64,000 bases of DNA from CAIWAH01 sp964602595 (GTDB taxonomy: Bacteria; Verrucomicrobiota; Verrucomicrobiia; Limisphaerales; UBA9464). How positions within the stretch are numbered: the stretch's first letter is position 1; every line of letters starts with the position of its first letter. The notes beneath the pieces were generated by a model, which made no database searches, was not told the origin of the DNA, and worked only from the letters and a program-made list of their open reading frames with translations. Shown piece by piece: positions 40,360-48,278 of the stretch. A program made the translations under genes and the position numbers. The stretch spans positions 310,001 through 374,000 of the forward strand of contig CAZRRO010000003.1 of NCBI GenBank assembly GCA_964602595.1, given 5' to 3'.

Positions 40360-41058
40360 ATGAACCTCCTCACCCGCCTCGGTTCCCTGCTGGTCCTCTG
40401 CGCCTTGCCCCTGTTCGCCGCCGATCCGGACGACGACAAGGGGGACAAGAAGTCCGCCGATTGGACGCCGCTCTTCGACGGCAAGACCACCGCCGGCTGG
40501 CGCGGCTTCGGCAAGGAGACCTTCCCGGACAAAGGCTGGACCGTGGAGGATGGCTGGCTGCGTCACACCGCCAAGGCCGGCGGCGGCGACGTCATCACGG
40601 AAAAGAAGTTCACCGACTTCGAACTGCGCTTCCAATGGAAGGTTGGCGCCGGGGCCAACAGCGGCGTGAAGTATTTCATCGATGAGGCCCGGAAGGCGCC
40701 CATCGGCCACGAATACCAACTCATCGACGACGCGGCGCACCCCGACGCCAAGGTCGGTCCCAAGCGGCAGACGGCGGCCCTTTATGACACCCTGCCCGCG
40801 ACCAAGCCGAAGGTGAAACCCGCCGGCGAAATCAACCGCACCCGCATCGTAGTGAAGGGCAACAAGGTCCAGCACTGGCTCAACGGCGACAAGGTGCTGA
40901 GCTACGAGCTCGGGTCGCCCGAACTCGCCGCCGCCAAGGCTGCCAGCAAATTCAAGGACGAGGCGAAGTGGGGCACCAAGTTTGCCACACCCATTCTCCT
41001 CCAGGACCACGGCGACGACGTCTGGTTCCGGAACATCCGCGTCCGGGAGCTGAAATAG
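40360..41058 (+). CDS. DUF1080 (3-keto-glucoside hydrolase-type) exported protein, second copy
   Basis: The 232-residue paralogue of the preceding gene has a signal peptide (MNLLTRLGSLLVLCALPLFA), a lysine/aspartate-rich linker (DPDDDKGDKKSAD), and the same core motifs (WRGFGKETFPDKGWTVEDG, GAGANSGVKYFIDE, GHEYQLIDDAAHPD, ILLQDHGDDVWFRN). The two probably arose by tandem duplication and may act on related keto-glycosides released by Gfo/Idh/MocA-type enzymes such as the one at 34969-36333, though that gene is not adjacent. Confidence 0.92.
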   Translation: MNLLTRLGSLLVLCALPLFAADPDDDKGDKKSADWTPLFDGKTTAGWRGFGKETFPDKGWTVEDGWLRHTAKAGGGDVITEKKFTDFELRFQWKVGAGANSGVKYFIDEARKAPIGHEYQLIDDAAHPDAKVGPKRQTAALYDTLPATKPKVKPAGEINRTRIVVKGNKVQHWLNGDKVLSYELGSPELAAAKAASKFKDEAKWGTKFATPILLQDHGDDVWFRNIRVRELK

Positions 41059-41066
41059 GCTCCGGC

Positions 41067-41531
41067 ATGCGGGTCCGAACCAGCGTGGTCATTGGCAAGC
41101 CGGCAGCGATGCTCTGGCCGCTGCTTTGCGATTCCCGAATGGATCCGAGAATCCCCTGCCTCTTCCGGTTGGGCATTCCCAAGCCGGTGGAATGCCGACT
41201 GCCCGACGGTGAAGGGCGGGCCGGCGCACGCCGGGAATGTGTGTCCCAGCGCGGCGTGGTGAATCAGCGCATCACCGCCTGGGAACCTGCCCGCCTCCTG
41301 CAGTTCCACATGGAGGACACGAACCTCCATTTCCGCCCCTGCGTTTCGTCCCTGCGGGAAGAGTTCCTCCTGGAACCGCTGGATGCGGACCGCACCCGGC
41401 TGACCCGCACGACGGACCTCGCAACGACCGGCGCCTTTCCGTGGGCGAAAGCCATGATCATGGCCGTGGGCCTGAAGTTTGTTCACCGGTATGTCTTCCA
41501 CAACTGGGCACGTCCCGGGAACGGTCGCTAA
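41067..41531 (+). CDS. SRPBCC/polyketide-cyclase-like protein
   Basis: The 154-residue product starts at the ATG at 41067 (MRVRTSVVIGKPAAMLWPLL), which is the usual first strand and helix of a START/SRPBCC ligand-binding fold. It is followed by RECVSQRGVVNQRITAWEPA and an antiparallel strand set FREEFLLEPLDADRTRLTRT-like (written here SSLREEFLLEPL, then RTRLTRTTD), and a C-terminal helix KAMIMAVGLKFVHRYVF. Such proteins bind small hydrophobic ligands. It follows the second DUF1080 gene by 8 bases. Specific function unknown. Confidence 0.75.
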   Translation: MRVRTSVVIGKPAAMLWPLLCDSRMDPRIPCLFRLGIPKPVECRLPDGEGRAGARRECVSQRGVVNQRITAWEPARLLQFHMEDTNLHFRPCVSSLREEFLLEPLDADRTRLTRTTDLATTGAFPWAKAMIMAVGLKFVHRYVFHNWARPGNGR

Positions 41532-41630
41532 TCCCCCCTGGAGAAGATCGCTGAGCTTGGTTCGGCCCGCGGCATTTTGTCGCCGTCCGGCGGGATTGCG
41601 GTCGGCGCGGGCTTCGGATTCTCTTGGGCG

Positions 41631-41957
41631 ATGAAAATCACCCCTGCGATCTGTGTGGCCGGGTTGGTCCTCGTCGGTTGCGCCACCCAGCGTCCGGTGG
41701 CGATCATCGAACCGACGGTGGTGGAAGCCGCCTGCGGCGAATGCCTTTTCGGGCTCAAGGGCAAGGATTGCGACTTGGCCGTGCGGATTAACGGCCGCAG
41801 CTACTTCGTGGACGGCGCGCACCTCGACGGCCATGGCGACGCCCACGCGGCGGACGGGATGTGCCAGGTCATTCGCCGGGCGCGTGTGACCGGCGAGGTG
41901 AAGCGCGGACGGTTTGTCGCGGCGAGCTTCGAGCTGCTGCCGGCCGGCAGCAGGTGA
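41631..41957 (+). CDS. Small lipoprotein with CGEC motif, DUF6370-like
   Basis: The ATG at 41631 gives 108 residues with a lipobox (LVLVGC, Cys17 of MKITPAICVAGLVLVGC). The mature part has AACGECLFGLKGKDCDLAV, then SYFVDGAHLDGHGDAHAADGMC and a C-terminal strand GRFVAASFELL. The Cys/His pattern (CGEC, C, HxxGHGDAH, C) suggests metal binding. It resembles small DUF6370-type proteins; this assignment is from memory of the pattern and is tentative. Confidence 0.7.
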   Translation: MKITPAICVAGLVLVGCATQRPVAIIEPTVVEAACGECLFGLKGKDCDLAVRINGRSYFVDGAHLDGHGDAHAADGMCQVIRRARVTGEVKRGRFVAASFELLPAGSR

Positions 41958-41967
41958 TCGTTCGCTC

Positions 41968-43239
41968 CTAGGTAGCCGCCGAATCAGAAGGCGCCGGTTT
42001 CTGGGCCTTGAGCCGCTGCCGTTCGGCCGCCTTCGCGAACGGCCAATAGACCGCCATCGCGATGACGATGGACACCGCGCCCCAGACGGCCGCCTTCCAG
42101 TCGCCACCGGTCACGAGGTAGTGGCCGATGATGGGTGGAGTCGTCCACGGCACGTTCACGAACGGCTTCTGGATCACGCCCCACTGGATCAGCAGGAAGC
42201 TGCCCGCGGTGAGCAGCAGCGCGTTGAGGATGTAGGGCACCATCAGGATCGGATTCAGCACGATGGGGAATCCGAAGAAGATGGGCTCGTTGATCTGGAA
42301 AATCTGCGTGGGCAACGACAGCCGGGCGACCTTGCGATAGCCGGGTTCCTTCGAGTTCAGCATCACCAGCGCGAGCGCGATGGTGGCACCGGTGCCACCC
42401 ACGTTGACGAATGATGTGAAGAAGCCCAGGGCGGTGACGTAGGGCATCGGTTTGCCCGCGGCGACGGCGGCCACGTTGTCGCCGAGGTATTGCAGGAAGA
42501 TGGGCGCGACGATGGCGTCCATGGCGTTGTCGCCGTTGATGCCGACCGACCAGAGCAGCGTGACGAGGAAGGCGTAAACGAGGATGCCCGGCAGGGTGTT
42601 CAGCGCGAACACGAGCGGCTTGAACACGGTCTGGATCAGCGCGTTGATGTCCACGCCCAGCACGAAGCGGATCACCCAGAACAGCACCAGCAGGAACGCC
42701 ATCGGGACCAGCGACGCGAACGACTCATAGACCACCGGCGGAACGCTGGCGGGCAGCTTGATGACTAGGTTGCGCTCGGTGAAAAACCGCTGCACCGGCA
42801 CGCAGACCAGCGCGACAAGGATCGCCGTGAACAGGCCCGCCGAGCCGAGTCCGTGCATGTCGAGGATCTGCTCTGGCTCCGGGCCATCGGTGAGCTTCAG
42901 TTGGAGGAGCAGGAAACACAGCGTGGAGATCGAGGCGCTGGAAAGGGCGTCCTGTTTCAAGCGCGTGCCCAAATCGTAGGCCACTGCGAAGCTCACGAAC
43001 ACCGCGAGCAGGCCGAAGGTCGCAGTGACGGGGAACTGCAGCAGGTTCAGGTAGGCCTTGATGAAGTTCTCCCAACCCGGCACCGGCAGGTAGGCGATCA
43101 CCATGAACAGTCCGCCGAGAATGGTGAGCGGCGACACCGCGACCATGCCGGCGCGGATGGCGGACAGGTAGGTGTTGTCGCTCACCGCGTTCAGCGGCGG
43201 CACCACGCGGCGGTTCAGGAAGTCGGTGAGGGCGGTCAT
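41968..43239 (-). CDS. PTS transporter EIIC, lactose/cellobiose/chitobiose (CelB-like) type
   Basis: The 423-residue product is a PTS_EIIC domain: LSAIRAGMVAVSPLTILGG at the front, about ten membrane segments, and the conserved substrate-site loop INEPIFFGFPIVLNP. Members take up cellobiose, lichenan oligomers or N,N'-diacetylchitobiose with phosphorylation. No EIIA or EIIB gene is in the window, so it either pairs with distant partners or has lost phosphotransfer coupling. It is last in a minus-strand series with GNAT, membrane-protein and GH84 genes, which favours an amino-sugar substrate. A 21-bp inverted repeat precedes it. Confidence 0.88.
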   Translation of the reverse strand: MTALTDFLNRRVVPPLNAVSDNTYLSAIRAGMVAVSPLTILGGLFMVIAYLPVPGWENFIKAYLNLLQFPVTATFGLLAVFVSFAVAYDLGTRLKQDALSSASISTLCFLLLQLKLTDGPEPEQILDMHGLGSAGLFTAILVALVCVPVQRFFTERNLVIKLPASVPPVVYESFASLVPMAFLLVLFWVIRFVLGVDINALIQTVFKPLVFALNTLPGILVYAFLVTLLWSVGINGDNAMDAIVAPIFLQYLGDNVAAVAAGKPMPYVTALGFFTSFVNVGGTGATIALALVMLNSKEPGYRKVARLSLPTQIFQINEPIFFGFPIVLNPILMVPYILNALLLTAGSFLLIQWGVIQKPFVNVPWTTPPIIGHYLVTGGDWKAAVWGAVSIVIAMAVYWPFAKAAERQRLKAQKPAPSDSAAT

Positions 43240-43260
43240 GGCGTCATGGAGGAGAAATCT

Positions 43261-43338
43261 GGAAAGCAGGAAAGCAGGAAGAGTAGAAAGTGAGGGTGTC
43301 GCAGGCTTTTCTCCCGTCTTCCTGCTTTCCTGCCTTCC
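43261..43338 (-). repeat. 21-bp inverted repeat in the leader of the EIIC gene
   Basis: The arm at 43261-43281 (GGAAAGCAGGAAAGCAGGAA plus one base) and the arm at 43318-43338 are complementary at 20 of 21 positions, with a 36-base loop. Each arm is itself built of GAAAGCAG/GCAGGAA repeats. It lies between the GNAT stop and the EIIC start. Confidence 0.7.
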
Positions 43339-43359
43339 AAATTCATCCTTCGTCTGGGG

Positions 43360-43983
43360 TCAGAGTTTCCGGCCAAGATAGACGCAGCCGTCCGGCTCTG
43401 GGCCGACGCGGGCGAGTTCCCGGAAGCCGAGCCGGTCGTAGAAGCCGAACGCGCGGCGGTTACGCATCGCCACGCCGAGGTGCGCGCCGGGCACGCCGCG
43501 TTGGTGCAGGCGGCCCATGACCTGTTCCATCATCCGGCGGCCGAAACCGTGGCCTTGGGCACGCTCCAGCAGGTCGATGTGCAGGTGCGCGGGGTAGTCG
43601 GCGTAGGGTTCCGGACAGAAGTAATCGGGCTGGTGATACCAACTGTGGACCAGCTGCGAACGGGTCCAGGCCGAAGGATCGCCTGTCGGCAGCGGAAACT
43701 GCGCGCACAGCCGGGGCCGCCACTCGCGTTCGTAGCGGTCGTAAAAGGTCCGTGAATCGAGCGCCCCGAGCGCGTAGCCGCAGATGCCCTGGGCGTCTTC
43801 GAGAATCAGGGCGAAGTCCGGTTCGTAGGCCAGATACGGCCCGACGAAGATGCGGCCCAAGGCATCGGGATCGTCGCGGTAGAATGGCTCTCCGTCCGCG
43901 CCAAAGTCGCCGGTCTTGAGGCAGACGTGATAGGCGCCGGCTTCGTCGCCGGGCCGGGCATCGCGGAGGGTGAAGTCAGGCAT
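43360..43983 (-). CDS. GNAT-fold acetyltransferase resembling the C-terminal domain of animal O-GlcNAcase
   Basis: The 207-residue GNAT protein begins FTLRDARPGDEAGAYHVCLKTG, has ALILEDAQGICGYALGALD in the middle (about 60-77) and FCPEPYADYPAHLHIDLL before the acetyl-CoA loop AQGHGFGRRMMEQVM (about 142-156), ending FYDRLGFRELARV. The GICGYALGALD and FxxxxE segments resemble the pseudo-acetyltransferase domain at the end of metazoan O-GlcNAcase. Unlike that domain, this protein keeps a GxGxGR-like acetyl-CoA loop. It lies two genes after a GH84 glycosidase on the same strand; amino-sugar acetylation would fit. Confidence 0.85.
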   Translation of the reverse strand: MPDFTLRDARPGDEAGAYHVCLKTGDFGADGEPFYRDDPDALGRIFVGPYLAYEPDFALILEDAQGICGYALGALDSRTFYDRYEREWRPRLCAQFPLPTGDPSAWTRSQLVHSWYHQPDYFCPEPYADYPAHLHIDLLERAQGHGFGRRMMEQVMGRLHQRGVPGAHLGVAMRNRRAFGFYDRLGFRELARVGPEPDGCVYLGRKL

Positions 43984-44010
43984 GAGAGAACCTCAGGAAA
44001 GGCGGTGAGG

Positions 44011-44091
44011 CGGGAGCGCTGCTCTCTGAGCCGCGTGTTGGCGCCATCTGTTCAGAAAAGGATTCGTCGCGACTCGGAGAGTCGCGCTCCC
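44011..44091. repeat. Pair of inverted 24-base elements, dispersed-repeat candidate
   Basis: One copy on plus (44012-44037, GGGAGCGCTGCTCTCTGAGC) and one on minus (44091-44061, GGGAGCGCGACTCTCCGAGT) agree at about 20 of 24 positions. The second contains the palindrome GCGACTC-GGA-GAGTCGC (44069-44085). The arrangement is like a REP/BIME-type intergenic element. Confidence 0.55.
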
Positions 44092-44147
44092 ACGGGAGCC
44101 GGAGTTGTTCCAAGCGACTATTGGTGTGGTCAATCTTATCACAGTTC

Positions 44148-44678
44148 TTAGTCCTGAGCGGTGCCGTTTGGGTTTTTCATAATTGGCGGCTTAACACTTT
44201 GGCCGTGGCGTCCCCAAACCACTAGCCACCAAGCGGCGCCGAATTGGATCACGATGCCGACATACCATCCCAACTTTCCCATGAGCCATCCCTGTTTCCC
44301 AAACAATTGTCCCAACAGAGGCGCTGGAAACACGAGCAGCAAGTGGCGGAACTTGGTGCCAGAAACCGCGCCGCCCAAGGCTACGGCAAGGATAACGATG
44401 GCGGCGAACGCGGTCGTCATCCCAATCCAAGGACGGTCGTTGCGGGAAAGGCAGAAGACCAGCGTCACGCCGATGACAACCGCCACCAGCAAGGGGCAGA
44501 CGAAGAACAGGAACATCATTCCAAGCGCGTAACTCCCAGGTCCTTCGATTCGCTGACCGGCAGCTAGTTCGTGGCCATCAAACCAAACGCAGGCTGCCAG
44601 GAAGAACAATGCACTGCCGGCCAGCACCAAGGCTGCGCCTTTTCTGAGCGGACGGAATCCTGGGGTTGGCTCAATCAT
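44148..44678 (-). CDS. Hypothetical membrane protein in the GH84 cluster
   Basis: The ATG at 44676-44678 (MIEPTPGFRPLRKG) overlaps the GH84 stop by 8 bases and has GAGG six bases upstream; a longer start would lie inside the GH84 gene. The 176-residue product has four membrane segments (about 15-35, 52-75, 83-105 and 130-150) and ends in a polar tail (PPIMKNPNGTAQD). No family is recognised. Translational overlap with GH84 suggests a shared operon. Codon usage is less GC-rich than in the flanking genes. Confidence 0.6.
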   Translation of the reverse strand: MIEPTPGFRPLRKGAALVLAGSALFFLAACVWFDGHELAAGQRIEGPGSYALGMMFLFFVCPLLVAVVIGVTLVFCLSRNDRPWIGMTTAFAAIVILAVALGGAVSGTKFRHLLLVFPAPLLGQLFGKQGWLMGKLGWYVGIVIQFGAAWWLVVWGRHGQSVKPPIMKNPNGTAQD

Positions 44679-46026
44679 GATTTGCCTCAAACACCCCATC
44701 CGCCCGTTGCCTGAGCAACTGCTGCAAGCGTGCCACGTAGCCGCCGCGGTAGGTGGCTGGAAGGTGGAAGTCCGAGGTCGCCGGGGCCTGCGGGTCGGTT
44801 TCCTTGATCCGCACGTAGGCGAGTAGCAGGTCGAGTTCCTCGCGCAGTTCCCAGGTGCGCCGGCTCAGGGCGGCGAAGAGGGCGCGGTCACGCAGTTCGG
44901 CGGTGCGGGCGCAGAAGTCGCGCAGGCGCGTGGCGGGTTCGCGGAAGGCCGCGATGAGTTTCGGGGTCCAGCTTGCGGGTTCGGTGGCAAGCAGCCGTTG
45001 GAGCGCAGCGAAGAGTTCCGCGGCCGCCGGCCCGTCGGCGTAGGGCAGGTAACAGGCGTCGCCAAACAGGCTCAAATCGGCGGCGGTGATCGGCTGGCCG
45101 ACGGTCGCGAAGCGCGGCAGCCATTCGGCCAGCGCCTGCTCATAGGCCGCGCGAGGATTCCACGCGCCGTCGTGCCGGACGAATTCCGCGAAGGTGCGGA
45201 AGGCCGGATAGTTCACCGGATATTCGGTGTTCGGATTGGTCAGCAAGCCGGCGACTTCGCCACGCAGTTCGGAAGCGCGCCCTGCGTAGGGACCGAGGAA
45301 GATGCGGCGGCCGTCGTAGTCGTTGGCGTGGAGATTGTCCCAGATCACCGGCGGGCGCCGGAGCCGGTTCCGTAGTTCGCGGACGTGCGGCACGGTGATC
45401 TCGCGGGAGATGATTTCCGGACCGGTCCAGCAGACGCCGATCTCGGGCAGCAATTCCCGGCCGACGGTTTCGAGATAGCCTTCGCCACCCAGCCGGCGCT
45501 CGGCCATGCGGCCGCAGTAGGGCGTCGGGCAGAAGAGGAAACGCGCCGCGGGTTGCTGCGCCCGCACCCAGCGGAACAGCTCGTTGGTCACATCGCATTG
45601 GGCCGAGGCGAAGGAGCCGAAGCGTTCCCGGTCCGCCGGTTCCATGCGGTCGGGAATATCGTCGAACAGCAGCGCGAAATTGCGGCAGCCCAGCGCGAGC
45701 AACTGGCCGAAGCGCGCCTGGAGCCGTTCGCGGTCGGACGTGCTGGTGAAGCGCAGGTCCAGCCCCGGCCCGATCATGTAGAAGAAGTTCAGTCCGCGCC
45801 GGGCGCACTCGGCGATGACCTCGGCGAGCTTGGCGGCATCGGCCTCGGGATAGGTCTCGCGCCAGATGGCACGGTGACGCAGGTCGTCCTTGGGGCCGTA
45901 GAGGTAGGCGTTGAGGCCCCATTGCTGCATCCAGCCGAAGAGTTCGAAGCGGTCTGCCTGCGTCCACGGGGGGCCGTAGAACCCTTCGATGACGCCGGCG
46001 AGAAAGTCTGCGGAAGGCAAAGCCAT
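44671..46026 (-). CDS. GH84 family glycosidase (O-GlcNAcase / hyaluronidase-like beta-N-acetylglucosaminidase)
   Basis: The ATG at 46024-46026 (MALPSADFLAGVIEGFYGPP) gives 451 residues. GVIEGFYGPPW is the GH84 opening; the catalytic Asp pair lies in LLFDDIPDRM (Asp122, Asp123), which for this family provides substrate-assisted catalysis. WDNLHANDYDGRRIFLGPY follows downstream. GH84 enzymes remove O-linked N-acetylglucosamine from proteins or cleave hyaluronan-type glycans. No signal peptide is visible, so the enzyme is probably cytoplasmic, unlike secreted bacterial members. It heads a minus-strand series (membrane protein, GNAT, EIIC) consistent with amino-sugar use. Confidence 0.92.
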   Translation of the reverse strand: MALPSADFLAGVIEGFYGPPWTQADRFELFGWMQQWGLNAYLYGPKDDLRHRAIWRETYPEADAAKLAEVIAECARRGLNFFYMIGPGLDLRFTSTSDRERLQARFGQLLALGCRNFALLFDDIPDRMEPADRERFGSFASAQCDVTNELFRWVRAQQPAARFLFCPTPYCGRMAERRLGGEGYLETVGRELLPEIGVCWTGPEIISREITVPHVRELRNRLRRPPVIWDNLHANDYDGRRIFLGPYAGRASELRGEVAGLLTNPNTEYPVNYPAFRTFAEFVRHDGAWNPRAAYEQALAEWLPRFATVGQPITAADLSLFGDACYLPYADGPAAAELFAALQRLLATEPASWTPKLIAAFREPATRLRDFCARTAELRDRALFAALSRRTWELREELDLLLAYVRIKETDPQAPATSDFHLPATYRGGYVARLQQLLRQRADGVFEANHD

Positions 46027-46145
46027 GCGGGATGTGTCTGGCGGCAAACGCTACGGGGGCTGGGCGCGCGCCGACAAGTTGGGAGCGGCAGTAATTTGGG
46101 GTAGCCGCGCCCTTCCTGCGGCAGAGCCAGTAAGGCGGCCGAACG

Positions 46146-46412
46146 TCAGCGACGACCTACACGACTGAACCGAGCCCAAATCCGGTAAGCCAACACGCCG
46201 CTGAGGCTAGCCATCAGGCTCATGCATCCGACCAGAAGCCCGATCCATCCTCCTGAGATCGCGCCGTGAGGCGCTACCCCAAAGGCTGCTCCAAGCGCTG
46301 CAAGGACGACGGCAACGCCACCGCCAATCGCCAGCGTTAGTTTGCTGCCGAACTTCGCCGAGGCGACAAATGAGACAACGGCCAGAAGGAGGAAGGTGGT
46401 GTGCGCGGCCAT
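46146..46412 (-). CDS. Hypothetical small membrane protein (88 residues)
   Basis: The product has three hydrophobic segments (MAAHTTFLLLAVVSFVASA; LAIGGGVAVVLAALGAAFGV; WIGLLVGCMSLMASLSGVL) and a basic tail RIWARFSRVGRR. It starts 9 bases after the stop of the frameshifted membrane-protein gene, so the two form an operon. No family recognised. Confidence 0.6.
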   Translation of the reverse strand: MAAHTTFLLLAVVSFVASAKFGSKLTLAIGGGVAVVLAALGAAFGVAPHGAISGGWIGLLVGCMSLMASLSGVLAYRIWARFSRVGRR

Positions 46413-46421
46413 GAACTCGGG

Positions 46422-46672
46422 CTACTTGCCCCATTTGCTCGCCATCACACCAAGGACGATACCCGTGCCAATGGTGACGGCGCAGATGGGCAGCGCAAAA
46501 TAGGCGACAAGAAGTCGTGGATACCATAGCGGACCGATGCCCTTAGCACCCCCAGTGTGACCAGCTCAAAGAAGAATCCGGCCCACAACACCCGGGACGA
46601 CGGCCACCGACGGGCCGCCCACCAAGAAACAACTAACGCGGCGAGCGGTAATGTGAAGAAGTAGTGCCCCAT
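46422..46672 (-). pseudogene. Small membrane protein interrupted by an apparent one-base frameshift
   Basis: The frame from ATG at 46670-46672 encodes MGHYFFTLPLAALVVSWW, AARRWPSSRVLWAGFFFELV, then loses a membrane-like pattern. The coherent continuation, GAKGIGPLWYPRLLVAYFA then LPICAVTIGTGIVLGVMASK and WGK, is in another frame and ends at 46422. Both join if the minus-strand run of five G (46549-46553) had six. A single-base deletion in a homopolymer is the simplest explanation: either real mutation, a slippage site, or an assembly error. The repaired product would be about 83 residues with two membrane segments, co-transcribed with the 88-residue gene. Confidence 0.65.
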
Positions 46673-46721
46673 GATCTTCCCTTCGCCGTGCCTGCCTACA
46701 GGTTGGCGTCCACATGGAAAA

Positions 46722-48188
46722 TTACGCCAAGATACCCTTCACCACCTGACCTTCGCCGGTGGCGCCGATGAGTTTCTGGTCCAAGCCTTGGTAGGGAAAG
46801 CTGAAGGCGTGGGCGTCGAGGCCAAGTTGGTGCAGGATGGTCGTCTGGAGGTCGCGCACGGTCATCTTGTCCTCGACGATCTGGTAGCCGAACTCATCGG
46901 TGGCCCCGTGGACGTGCCCGGCCCGGATGCCGCCGCCGGCCATCCAGATGGTGAAGCAATGCGGATGGTGGTCGCGGCCGAGGAAAGTTGAGCCGCCGCG
47001 TGCCTCGTTCATCGGCGTGCGCCCGAATTCACCGCCCCAGACTACGAGCGTTTCGTCGAGCAGGCCCCTTTGTTTCAGGTCGCGGATGAGTCCCGCGGCG
47101 GCGCGGTCCACGTCACGGCACTTCTTGGGGAAGGCTTCCATCAGGTCGTCGCCCGGGCTGGTGCCGTGGATGTCCCAGCCCCAGTCGAACAACTGCACGA
47201 AACGGACGCCGCTCTCCACGAGGCGCCGCGCGAGCAGGCAGTTGTTGGCGAAGCTGCCTTCGCCGGGCTTGGCGCCGTAGAGGGCGCGGATGGATTCGGG
47301 CTCCTTCGCGATGTCAAAAACGTCCGGAACGCTGGCCTGCATCCGGTAGGCGAGTTCGTATTGCTCGATGCGGGTGACGGTTTCCGGGTCGCCGAAGACC
47401 TTGGCCTCGGCTTCGTTGAGCTCACGCAACACGTCGAGGGTGCGGCGGCGGGTCGCGCGGCTCATGCCGGGCGGGTTGTTGGCGAAGAGGATGGGTTCGC
47501 CGGTGGTGCGGCATTGGGTGCCTTGGTAGACGCCGGGCAGGAAGCCGGAACCCCAGAGCGACTTGCCGCCGGTGGGGTCAGTGCCACCACTGAGCAGCAC
47601 GACAAAGCCGGGCAGGTCCTGGTTTGCCGTGCCGAGTCCGTAGGTAATCCAAGAGCCCATGCTGGCGTTTCCCGCGCGCATGTTGCCCGTGTGCAGGAAA
47701 AGTTCCGCCGGCGCGTGGTTGAACTGGTCGGTCCACATCGAACGGATGACCGTGATGTCGTCCGCGATGCCGGCGAGGTGGGGAATCTGCTCGCAGAACC
47801 AGCCGCCGGCGCGGCCGGATTGCCGGAACTTGTAGGGCGAACCCAGCATTTTGGGCACCCCCTTGATGAACGCGAACCGCTGGCCCTGGAGCAGCGAGTC
47901 CGGGCACGGTTGCAGATGGAGGCGCTGGAGCTCGGGCTTGTAGTCGAACAGGTCGAGCGACGGCGGTGCCCCCGACATGTGCAGGTAAATGACCGACTTT
48001 GCGCGGGCCGGGCGTTTCGGAGCCCGGCGGGCGAGCGGATTGGGCCCGGCCGCGTTCGCGGAAAGGCCGCCCAACTGGCTCAAGGCGACGGCCCCGAGGC
48101 TGAACGCGCCACTGCGGGCAAAAAACTCGCGGCGGGTGAGGGCCCGGGCGTGGGCCAGCCGGAATTCCTCCGCGCGGGTGAGACTCAT
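46722..48188 (-). CDS. DUF1501 protein with Tat signal (sulfatase-like fold)
   Basis: The 488-residue product has a twin-arginine leader (LTRREFFARSGAFSLGAVAL, then ANA) and a DUF1501 domain with alkaline-phosphatase-like motifs: KSVIYLHMSGAPPSLDLFDYK, FNHAPAELFLHTGNMRAG, VVWGGEFGRTPMNEARGG and GRDHHPHCFTIWMAGGG. The His/Asp/Glu positions of the metal site are present. These proteins are numerous in Planctomycetes and Verrucomicrobiota, usually beside DUF1553/DUF1549 cytochrome-type partners, but no such partner is adjacent here. The substrate is unknown. Confidence 0.92.
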   Translation of the reverse strand: MSLTRAEEFRLAHARALTRREFFARSGAFSLGAVALSQLGGLSANAAGPNPLARRAPKRPARAKSVIYLHMSGAPPSLDLFDYKPELQRLHLQPCPDSLLQGQRFAFIKGVPKMLGSPYKFRQSGRAGGWFCEQIPHLAGIADDITVIRSMWTDQFNHAPAELFLHTGNMRAGNASMGSWITYGLGTANQDLPGFVVLLSGGTDPTGGKSLWGSGFLPGVYQGTQCRTTGEPILFANNPPGMSRATRRRTLDVLRELNEAEAKVFGDPETVTRIEQYELAYRMQASVPDVFDIAKEPESIRALYGAKPGEGSFANNCLLARRLVESGVRFVQLFDWGWDIHGTSPGDDLMEAFPKKCRDVDRAAAGLIRDLKQRGLLDETLVVWGGEFGRTPMNEARGGSTFLGRDHHPHCFTIWMAGGGIRAGHVHGATDEFGYQIVEDKMTVRDLQTTILHQLGLDAHAFSFPYQGLDQKLIGATGEGQVVKGILA

Positions 48189-48278
48189 GGGCGCAGGCTA
48201 ACGCCGTGGCGGACGCTGACAACGCCGACGTTCGTGTCGGGATTTGCCGGACGCGACCCACCGACCCACCCTCAAGCC

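Noticed and set aside
47070..48278. Long upstream extension of the nucleoside phosphorylase frame
   Set aside because: It is antisense to the DUF1501 gene, and the phosphorylase family starts at MNFLSLIEAKRDGG.
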